11,915 bases of DNA, from the NCBI GenBank assembly GCA_964475545.1, contig CAYYXF010000039.1:1-11915 (forward strand), given 5' to 3'. Position 1 is the stretch's first letter. Each line of letters opens with the position of its first letter. The notes beneath the pieces were generated by a model that did not search any database, had not been told where the DNA came from, and saw nothing but the letters and a program-made list of their open reading frames with translations. Origin of the DNA: DASPTR01 sp964475545 (GTDB lineage Archaea; Thermoproteota; Bathyarchaeia; Bathyarchaeales; Bathycorpusculaceae). Of the stretch, positions 5,401 through 10,494 are shown one piece after another. The position numbers were made by a program, and so were the translations under genes.

Positions 5401-6336
5401 ATGTCCTCTTTCGACGAAAAGAAAGTCCTCGACATCGTAGAGGGGGTAAGCAAAAGCGTTGTCAACATAAGCACCGCAAAACTAGTCCACCGGATGTTTT
5501 ACCAAACAGTTCCAGTAGAGGGAATGGGTTCTGGAATAATAGTTGATCCAAACGGCTACATATTAACGAATAATCATGTGGTTAGTGGAGCCGAAAAGAT
5601 AGATGTTGTATTATGGAATGGTGAAGTGCTTCAAGGAAAGCTGGTGAGTTCATGCTCGGTACACGATACGGCAGTCATCAAAGTTGAAAGGAAGGAGCTG
5701 CCAGCGGCAGAGCTTGGCGACTCGGAAAAGCTTAGAGTGGGTCAAAGAGTTTATGCCATCGGAAATCCGTTCGGGTTGGCAGGCGGCCCAACAGTAACCT
5801 CTGGTGTCATAAGCGCAGTGAACAGGACAATAGAGTCTCAAAGGGGGTTTCTGGAGAATCTTGTGCAAACTGACGCCGCAATAAATCCGGGAAATAGTGG
5901 AGGTCCGCTCGTGGATCTTGAGGGAAAGGTTGTTGCGATAAACACGGCGATAATTCCATTTGCGCAGGGAATAGGCTTTGCCATTCCAATAAACGCGGCT
6001 AAGGAATGCACCGCAGAGGTCATCAGAGGCGGGCGTCCTACCCGGCCTTGGCTCGGAATAATTGGCTTGAGCTTGACAGGAGAGCTCTCTCGCTACTATA
6101 ACCTGCCTCTCGAACGTGGCGTGTTAGTCACTAAGGTAGTGGATGAAAGTCCTGTTCACCGCGCTGGAATACTCGCTGGCGATATCGTACTGAGACTAGA
6201 CGGCGCGGCAATATACAGTATAGAAGACCTGCTTAGCGAAATTCACAACAGAAGAATCGGTGACAAGGTAAGACTCACAATCTTCCGCAGAAACCAGGAA
6301 CAGTCCGTTGAAGTCGTCTTAAGCAAAATTCCATAG
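5401..6336 (+). CDS. htrA-like: HtrA/DegP-type serine protease with PDZ domain, cytoplasmic
   Basis: This 311-aa S1C-family trypsin-like protease acts in protein quality control. The catalytic triad is His59 (TNNHVV), Asp89 (VHDTAVIKV) and Ser166 (NPGNSGGPL). The protease domain spans about 12-205. One C-terminal PDZ domain (about 214-310) contains the RPWLGIIG entry, the VVDESPVHRAGILAGD carboxylate-binding region and a usual RxG-D-V-x-L-T-I end. No signal peptide or membrane helix precedes the domain (the N-terminus MSSFDEKKVLD is hydrophilic), so it should act in the cytoplasm, unlike most bacterial HtrAs. Start: ATG 4 nt after the upstream stop, with AGGTGA overlapping that stop. The coupling to a Cys-cluster regulator suggests stress-controlled expression. 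Confidence 0.95.
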   Translation: MSSFDEKKVLDIVEGVSKSVVNISTAKLVHRMFYQTVPVEGMGSGIIVDPNGYILTNNHVVSGAEKIDVVLWNGEVLQGKLVSSCSVHDTAVIKVERKELPAAELGDSEKLRVGQRVYAIGNPFGLAGGPTVTSGVISAVNRTIESQRGFLENLVQTDAAINPGNSGGPLVDLEGKVVAINTAIIPFAQGIGFAIPINAAKECTAEVIRGGRPTRPWLGIIGLSLTGELSRYYNLPLERGVLVTKVVDESPVHRAGILAGDIVLRLDGAAIYSIEDLLSEIHNRRIGDKVRLTIFRRNQEQSVEVVLSKIP

Positions 6337-6484
6337 TGAGTATCTCCAATGCGAGCGATGAGTCTTTAAACTGGCTTCTTGATTGCTCTTGCGTTACGCA
6401 CGCCGTCATTTGGGTTATGTTCCTATTGGTTGTCGAAATAAGGTTTAAGTGATTTTCTGACTACTCCTAGAAGAGAGTGTCGCA
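6337..6484 (+). promoter_or_regulatory. Intergenic promoter region of the membrane protein gene
   Basis: The 148-bp gap has no supported gene. TTTAAGT at 6444-6450 is TATA-like and would start transcription near 6470, about 13 nt before the ATG at 6485. A second TATA-like TTTAAA at 6364-6369 lies 25 bp upstream of the perfect 11-bp palindrome TGCGT-T-ACGCA (6390-6400). That combination could be an alternative start with an operator, or chance. Confidence 0.4.
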
Positions 6485-7069
6485 ATGAATTCGTCTGCTG
6501 AGGAAAAAGTGAAGGAAAGACCCAATCTTTCAATACTGGCTATGATTTCTTTCATAGCATCTTTCTTGGTTGCTAGGGTATTCACAACCTTCAGCCCAGA
6601 TGTGACAGTGACGAGCGCGGGCTATCACATTCACCATTTCTGGTATGGCATAGCTATGCTTGCAATTGGAGGCTGGCTGGGCATTAGTTATCAAAATGAT
6701 CGAATAGATCGACTAGCAGCGATTCTTTTCGGAGCAGGGGGCGGAATTATCGGTGACGAAGCTGGGCTTCTTCTCACCCTGAAGGATTATTGGACGGAAG
6801 TTACCTTCACACTCATAATCATATTCCTGACCCTTGTATCGATGCTGGTCCTACTGTTCAGATATTCAAGAACCATAACTGCTGAGATCTCAGAACTAAC
6901 ACAGAGTAGAGCAAGCATTTATTTCGGCATCTTTCTGGCAGTGGTTTCCATGGCAGTCATCTTAGGAACTGAAAACATAATAGTCATGGCTGTCTCTGGT
7001 GCGCTAACCGTAGCATCTTGCCTCATCATCTTGAGCTACTTCATTCAACGCTTTAGGAAAAAAGCCTAG
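6485..7069 (+). CDS. Six-helix integral membrane protein with HxHH and DE motifs
   Basis: This 194-aa protein has unknown function. Six hydrophobic segments are visible at about 16-36, 51-69, 75-98, 105-126, 142-161 and 164-187, after a hydrophilic N-terminus. Polar residues occur where they are unexpected. His48, His50 and His51 (GYHIHHFWYGI) sit at the start of helix 2, and Asp91-Glu92 (IIGDEAGLLL) lie within helix 3, followed by DYW. The combination of H-x-HH with a buried DE resembles an uncharacterised bacterial/archaeal membrane family, which I recall from memory and cannot name. The residues could bind a metal or form an intramembrane active site. It appears monocistronic; the next gene has its own promoter. 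Confidence 0.8.
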   Translation: MNSSAEEKVKERPNLSILAMISFIASFLVARVFTTFSPDVTVTSAGYHIHHFWYGIAMLAIGGWLGISYQNDRIDRLAAILFGAGGGIIGDEAGLLLTLKDYWTEVTFTLIIIFLTLVSMLVLLFRYSRTITAEISELTQSRASIYFGIFLAVVSMAVILGTENIIVMAVSGALTVASCLIILSYFIQRFRKKA

Positions 7070-7098
7070 CGCAAAAGACCCGTATTTCCTCGTTAACA

Positions 7099-7123
7099 TT
7101 TAATAAATTCTGTGACACAGAAT
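7099..7123 (+). promoter_or_regulatory. Thioredoxin promoter with a 17-bp perfect palindromic operator
   Basis: The TATA box TTTAATAAAT (7099-7108) predicts transcription start at about 7128, which is exactly the GTG start codon; the mRNA is probably leaderless. A perfect palindrome ATTCTGTG-A-CACAGAAT (7107-7123) fills the space between the TATA box and the start. This is a classic position for an archaeal repressor that blocks polymerase recruitment. Confidence 0.65.
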
Positions 7124-7127
7124 CGAA

Positions 7128-7526
7128 GTGTGGATCAACGTGGAGAGCGTCGTACAAGCGAATCCAAGTAATTGGAATCAAGAGGTCCTAAAATCCAGCA
7201 CGTTAACAGTTGTTTACTTTTGGCACGAACAATGTCCGTGGTGCTCTAGGCTCAATCCTATATTGAACGAAATCGTTGAGGAATACAACGGGAAAATAAA
7301 GTTTGTTAAGTTGAATGTTTTGGAGAGTCCCGAGAATCGTGAGTTAGCCACAAGTCAAGGGGTCATGGGAACTCCAACATTGATGTTTTTCTGCCAAGGA
7401 AGACCACTAGCGCAGACTGTGAGTTACATGCCAAAAGAAGAGCTGGAAAACGTGCTGAACAACATGCTTGAGAGATACAAACATTGTCTCATGCAAAGCT
7501 CAGATTTAAGAAACTACGTCGTGTAA
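7128..7526 (+). CDS. Thioredoxin-like protein, CPWC active site
   Basis: This 132-aa thioredoxin-fold protein carries out thiol-disulfide exchange. The active site FWHEQCPWCSRL places Cys36 and Cys39 in a CPWC motif (CGPC in standard thioredoxin), and the cis-proline is Pro83 in GTPT. Further features are a KLNVLESPENRELA connector and a typical helical C-terminal end with an extra 20 or so polar residues. Cys89 and Cys120 are additional. No signal peptide is present, so it is cytoplasmic. The start is GTG at 7128, which coincides with the predicted transcription start. A palindromic operator overlaps the promoter. It is followed after 27 bp by the CoA-binding-fold gene, probably on the same transcript. 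It is a candidate substrate of the FTR-like enzyme encoded at 9591-10139. Confidence 0.9.
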   Translation: MWINVESVVQANPSNWNQEVLKSSTLTVVYFWHEQCPWCSRLNPILNEIVEEYNGKIKFVKLNVLESPENRELATSQGVMGTPTLMFFCQGRPLAQTVSYMPKEELENVLNNMLERYKHCLMQSSDLRNYVV

Positions 7527-7553
7527 CTGTTATACTGATGGAGGAATTGCTGC

Positions 7554-8006
7554 ATGTCGTCGCACGAGAATTTGAGTGATAGCATCTTGGGAAAGATCCT
7601 TTCCGAATACAGAAATGTTGCTGTCGTGGGCCTATCTAATGATCCGTCGAAGCCAAGTTACAGCGTGGCCGAATATTTGAAGAATCAAGGTTTTCACATC
7701 TTTCCCGTGAACCCTTTTGTTTCTGAAGTCTCGGGGGAGAAAAGCTACAAGAGCTTATTGGAGATACCTATTGAGATACAGCGAACTATCGAAATTGTTG
7801 ACATTTTCAGACGATCTGAGGATGTTCCGCCCATAGTGGAACAGGTTGTTCAGTTGAAAAAACTGAATGGTTTGCCGCACGTTGTGTGGATGCAACTCGG
7901 CATAGTCAATGAGCAAGCTGCAGAAATAGCCAGAAAGGCAGGGTTGATCGTGGTTATGGACAGGTGCATGAGGCAAGAGCATCAGCGTCTATTTGGTAAA
8001 CAATAG
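7554..8006 (+). CDS. CoA-binding domain protein (COG1832/YccU-like)
   Basis: This 150-aa Rossmann-fold protein belongs to the succinyl-CoA-synthetase-alpha-like CoA-binding group. The nucleotide-binding front VAVVGLSNDPSKPSYSVAEYL (starting near residue 22) carries the characteristic S-N-x-x-x-K-P-S-Y. It is followed by the FPVNP segment, VDIFRRSE (82-89), VWMQLGI (111-117) and the terminal DRCM..EH (136-143), all hallmarks of this family. The length equals the usual family length. The biochemical role is not established; CoA binding is inferred from fold and motifs. A good ribosome binding site GGAGG at 7541-7545 precedes the ATG. It probably shares the thioredoxin transcript, which hints at a link between CoA thiol state and thioredoxin. 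Confidence 0.92.
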   Translation: MSSHENLSDSILGKILSEYRNVAVVGLSNDPSKPSYSVAEYLKNQGFHIFPVNPFVSEVSGEKSYKSLLEIPIEIQRTIEIVDIFRRSEDVPPIVEQVVQLKKLNGLPHVVWMQLGIVNEQAAEIARKAGLIVVMDRCMRQEHQRLFGKQ

Positions 8007-8055
8007 GGAGTTGCAGCGAGCCTGAAAAGCGCGCGCTACCTTTGCTTATCCTGCT

Positions 8056-8613
8056 CTATTTCCGCAGTCTTTCAGTCCAAGCAACAAGGGCATCAAGCAA
8101 TTCCTTTATCTTCTCTCTTGCTTTCTTATCCGTCACTTTCCCTTTTTCATCAATCTTCTCATATGCAAATGGCACGATGACTTCAGGCCTATTGAGCGGA
8201 TGCGCGTTAAGGAAAACGAAGGTTTGACGAAGATGATACTGCGCTCTGGCACCTCCAAGCATTCCAGTAGAAGCACTCATGACGCCAACAGGTTTGTCTT
8301 CAAAGGCATTGTCCCCATAAGGCCTTGACGCCCAGTCAATCGCGTTTTTCAAGACGCCCGGTACTGAGTAATTGTATTCTGGCGTGACGATTAGGATGGC
8401 ATCTGCCGCCTTAATCTTTGCCTTGAACTCCTTCACTCTCTTGGGCATTCTATTTTCTAAGTCTTGGTTGAAAAGAGGAATCCCTTCAAGGTCGAAAACC
8501 TCAAACTTCACTTTCTTGGGCGCCAATTCAACTGCTACGCGCAACAATGCTTTGTTGTAGGAGTCTTTTCGCAGACTTCCTGCGAAACCAAGAATGGCCA
8601 TTTCTCTTTTCAT
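8056..8613 (-). CDS. NAD(P)H-dependent FMN reductase (flavodoxin-like fold)
   Basis: This 185-aa soluble flavoprotein transfers electrons from NAD(P)H to FMN or to small acceptors such as quinones, azo compounds or chromate. Two family signatures are present: the FMN phosphate loop GSLRKDSYN (12-20) and PEYNYSVPGVLKNAIDW (78-94). VMSASTGMLGGARAQYHLRQ follows, at the dimer and flavin-binding region. The length fits the family. Met1 at 8613 and Met5 at 8601 are both possible starts. Family members usually begin at the position of Met5 (MAILG-x-AGSLR), and each Met has a TATA box about 25 bp upstream. It is convergent with the CoA-binding gene and monocistronic; endonuclease III, on the same strand upstream, ends 48 bp before it. 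Confidence 0.93.
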   Translation of the reverse strand: MKREMAILGFAGSLRKDSYNKALLRVAVELAPKKVKFEVFDLEGIPLFNQDLENRMPKRVKEFKAKIKAADAILIVTPEYNYSVPGVLKNAIDWASRPYGDNAFEDKPVGVMSASTGMLGGARAQYHLRQTFVFLNAHPLNRPEVIVPFAYEKIDEKGKVTDKKAREKIKELLDALVAWTERLRK

Positions 8614-8623
8614 GGTTTTAGGG

Positions 8624-8643
8624 TATAAATCTAGAGTTTAAAA
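8624..8643 (-). promoter_or_regulatory. Two overlapping TATA-like boxes of the FMN reductase gene
   Basis: On the minus strand TTTTAAA (8643-8637) predicts a start near 8614, giving a leaderless mRNA from Met1 (8613). ATTTATA (8630-8624) predicts a start near 8601, exactly at Met5. No Shine-Dalgarno precedes either ATG, which supports leaderless translation. Confidence 0.45.
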
Positions 8644-8660
8644 TGATTTTGCTTTGGGTT

Positions 8661-9326
8661 TTATTCAAAGGTGAACGCTGAAGGGCAAAGCTTGTTGACG
8701 ACGCAAGCATCGCATTTTGGTTTCTTCGCTACACAGATTCTTCTTCCATGAAATATCAGCAAATCAGTGACTCTCACCCACTTGTCTCTGGGAACCAGTT
8801 TCATCAGGTCCTTTTCGATCTTTGTTGGATCCTTGTTTGCTGTGAATCCGAGTCTTCGTGCAAGTCTGCGAACGTGTGTGTCTACTGCTATTCCTTCGAC
8901 AACGCCGTATGCGTTTGACAGGACGACGTTAGCGGTTTTTCTTGCGACGCCGGGTAATTCAAGAATTTCTTCCATTGTTTTCGGAACTTGGGATTCGAAT
9001 CTCTCAACAAGCATCTGGCAACATTTCTTTATGTTTCTAGCCTTGTTTTTGTAGAAACCTGTGGATCTTATTTCATGCTCAAGTCCTTTCATGTCCGCGT
9101 TAGCATAGTCTTCTGCGCGCCTATATTTTTTGAAGAGTGTTTTTGTCACGATGTTTACTCTTTCGTCTGTACATTGGGCTGAGAGGATGGTTGCTACCAG
9201 AAGCTCGAGCGGGCTGTCAAAGTCCAGAGCTATTCTCGCGTCAGGATGCTCCTTTTCAAGTAGCTCAATTATTTTGGTCATCCGAGTTTTCTCGTCCAGA
9301 TTGGCAGTTGTGGATTTTCTCGGCAA
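8661..9326 (-). CDS. nth: Endonuclease III (DNA glycosylase/AP lyase)
   Basis: This 221-aa base-excision-repair enzyme removes oxidised pyrimidines and cleaves the abasic site. The helix-hairpin-helix LPGVARKTANVVL contains the catalytic Lys130; the catalytic Asp149 is in AVDTHVRRLARRLG. The C-terminal [4Fe-4S] loop is complete: Cys198-x6-Cys205-x2-Cys208-x5-Cys214. LLVATILSAQCTDERVN (43-59) is the conserved N-terminal helix of this family. The listed start is TTG at 9326, with a TATA-like element at about 9358-9350 that would allow a leaderless mRNA. ATG at 9281 (Met16) is an alternative and still keeps all domains. It is divergent from the 53-aa gene at 9407. Confidence 0.95.
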   Translation of the reverse strand: MPRKSTTANLDEKTRMTKIIELLEKEHPDARIALDFDSPLELLVATILSAQCTDERVNIVTKTLFKKYRRAEDYANADMKGLEHEIRSTGFYKNKARNIKKCCQMLVERFESQVPKTMEEILELPGVARKTANVVLSNAYGVVEGIAVDTHVRRLARRLGFTANKDPTKIEKDLMKLVPRDKWVRVTDLLIFHGRRICVAKKPKCDACVVNKLCPSAFTFE

Positions 9327-9348
9327 CTATTTTCCATCCATTTGTAGG

Positions 9349-9386
9349 TCTATTATTAGTGAGTGTTTTGCACAAAGCTTTTACTT
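9349..9386. promoter_or_regulatory. Divergent promoters between nth and the 53-aa gene
   Basis: The 80-bp gap carries CTAATAATA on the minus strand (about 9359-9351), placed for a start near 9327 at the nth TTG. On the plus strand, GCTTTTACTT (9377-9386) is placed for a start near the ATG at 9407. Both are weak matches. Both genes lack a clear Shine-Dalgarno, in keeping with leaderless transcripts. Confidence 0.35.
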
Positions 9387-9406
9387 TTCTGTTCAGTCAT
9401 AGTTCA

Positions 9407-9568
9407 ATGGTGATATGTTTGGGTGTCAAGCTTTCGGTCGATGGAGAAGAAATAGAGTTGAATGAGTTTGTTTCGAAGATTCTGAATGGGACCATCGTTG
9501 GGGCAGTCACTTCGTTGAGAGGAATAAAGAAAGACTGGAAACAAATCAAGATAGAAGTGACAAAATAA
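9407..9568 (+). CDS. Small conserved archaeal protein (53 aa), function unknown
   Basis: The protein begins MVICLGVKLSVDGEEIELN, continues with EFVSKILNGTIVGAVTSLRG and ends IKKDWKQIKIEVTK. The pattern is a beta-strand (VKLSVDGEEIELN), an amphipathic helix (FVSKILNGTIVGAVTSLRG) and a second strand (WKQIKIEV). It matches, from memory, a short protein found widely in archaea with the pattern V-x-V-x-G-K-E-I-x-L-N-x-F-V...SLRG...W-x-x-I-x-I-x-V. The open frame extends back to 9137, but the first 90 codons lie antisense to nth and look non-coding. ATG at 9407 is the natural start, with GTG 9410 as an alternative. No function is known to me. Confidence 0.75.
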   Translation: MVICLGVKLSVDGEEIELNEFVSKILNGTIVGAVTSLRGIKKDWKQIKIEVTK

Positions 9569-9590
9569 GGCGCTACTGCTTGGTGTATCT

Positions 9591-10139
9591 TCATTCTATT
9601 TCGTCAATCCGTAAGGCTATTTCGGCGAACATCTCCCTTTTTGCCTTACAGATGGGACAGATGTACGGTGGGTCTTCGCGGAACACAACATAGCCGCATT
9701 GTCTGCAGTACCACAGTTTCTTTTTGATTTCAGGCGGTTGCTTGGCAACTGTAGTTCCAGGTTCAGTTTTCTTCTCAACGGGAGTTACTGGGCTCACCGC
9801 ATATGATCTCGTTTGCTTCTCTAGCGGTCGACGTTCTGGAACGGGCTGCACCGGTATTTTTCCTTCAGAAACGTCTTTTCTGACGTAGAGGGCGCAATAG
9901 CAGGCGCCAAATTCGGCGACGTCTGGGTCTCGGTAATCACAAGGGCAGATTATGTCTCTGTCGATTTCCAGCTTTCCCGATGCCAGCCTGCATGGGCATG
10001 CTGGATAGCCAAAACGTTCTTCATTCTTCTTAAGTCCCTCCAGAAGATCTTGGAGAAACTTTGCATCAGGGTTCAAATAGTAACCATAGGTTTTGGCGTC
10101 TGATTCTGCCCTCTGTCTCACCTTTTCCAGCGTTGTCAA
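9591..10139 (-). CDS. Ferredoxin:thioredoxin reductase catalytic domain fused to a rubredoxin-like domain
   Basis: This 182-aa protein resembles the ferredoxin:disulfide reductase fusions described in methanogens. The FTR beta-type domain (about 1-90) has the three signature pairs Cys48-Pro-Cys50, Cys65-Pro-Cys67 and Cys80-Tyr-Cys82. In FTR these provide a [4Fe-4S] cluster and the adjacent redox disulfide. The third pair is CYC rather than the CHC of plant FTR, and spacings differ (CPC-x14-CPC-x12-CYC). A Pro/Lys-rich linker (about 92-140) leads to a rubredoxin-like knuckle: Cys145-x2-Cys148-x12-Cys161-x2-Cys164. The start is TTG at 10139, overlapping the glutaredoxin stop as TTGA, with GGAG 11 nt upstream. 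Electrons would flow from ferredoxin or rubredoxin to a disulfide partner, most simply the glutaredoxin encoded just before it. Confidence 0.93.
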   Translation of the reverse strand: MTTLEKVRQRAESDAKTYGYYLNPDAKFLQDLLEGLKKNEERFGYPACPCRLASGKLEIDRDIICPCDYRDPDVAEFGACYCALYVRKDVSEGKIPVQPVPERRPLEKQTRSYAVSPVTPVEKKTEPGTTVAKQPPEIKKKLWYCRQCGYVVFREDPPYICPICKAKREMFAEIALRIDEIE

Positions 10140-10420
10140 ATTCCAAGGGTCTCCTTTATCTTGTCCTTGCGGAAGCCGTTTATCAAGATCCTGTCGTTTA
10201 CTATAATTACCGGATAGCTAAGGCTTCCTCCCTTGCTGAGAATGTCCTTCTTGACTTTGTCCAACTCCTCTTTACTGCACAGGTCAACGTCAACATATTC
10301 GAATTCCACATCATTGTCTTTCAAGTATTGCTTTGTCATTTTGCACCATGCACATGTACTCAACGCATAAAGGAAGACCTTGTTTTTGTTATTTTTCCCA
10401 GGAACTTTTTCTATTTTCAT
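10136..10420 (-). CDS. Glutaredoxin-like protein, CAWC active site
   Basis: This 94-aa thioredoxin-fold protein has the active site ALSTCAWCKMTKQYL, with Cys23 and Cys26. The typical EFEYVDVDL strand follows, then cis-Pro70 in SYPVIIVND, and NGFRKDKI at the glutathione/partner-binding end. Glutaredoxins of this NrdH-like type in archaea lack glutathione and are probably reduced by an FTR- or TrxR-type enzyme. Here the FTR-rubredoxin fusion is translationally coupled (stop TGA overlaps TTG), so the two form a likely donor-acceptor pair. The ATG at 10420 has AGGTGAG (10432-10426) upstream. Cys48 is an extra cysteine. The length is usual for the family. Confidence 0.92.
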   Translation of the reverse strand: MKIEKVPGKNNKNKVFLYALSTCAWCKMTKQYLKDNDVEFEYVDVDLCSKEELDKVKKDILSKGGSLSYPVIIVNDRILINGFRKDKIKETLGI

Positions 10421-10430
10421 CTTTTCTCAC

Positions 10431-10486
10431 CTGCACTGGTAGGCAGGCTTGTTGATTGAAGTGCAGTATGACGATCTGGCAATAAA
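10431..10486 (-). promoter_or_regulatory. Promoter region of the glutaredoxin-FTR operon with inverted repeat
   Basis: On the minus strand CTTTATT (10486-10480) is TATA-like and predicts transcription start near 10457. A 7-bp inverted repeat, CTGCACT (10431-10437) and AGTGCAG (10460-10466) on the plus strand, brackets the predicted start. One arm touches the Shine-Dalgarno (10432-10426). It could be an operator or a leader stem hiding the ribosome binding site. The evidence is by eye only. Confidence 0.35.
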
Positions 10487-10494
10487 GGTTTCTC

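Noticed and set aside
5401..5460. Signal peptide or membrane anchor on the HtrA-like protease
   Set aside because: The N-terminus is hydrophilic (MSSFDEKKVLDIVEG), with no hydrophobic core before the protease domain.
8028..8037. AGCGCGCGCT palindrome in the convergent gap as a terminator stem
   Set aside because: It is a 10-bp self-complementary run with no loop and no following T tract. It is too weak to call.
9137..9406. Plus-strand open frame preceding the 53-aa protein
   Set aside because: It lies wholly opposite nth and the promoter gap and has no protein-like pattern. Only the part from 9407 resembles a known small family.
9397..9594. Minus-strand frame opposite the 53-aa gene
   Set aside because: A shadow of the plus-strand gene; it has no motif and no ribosome binding site.
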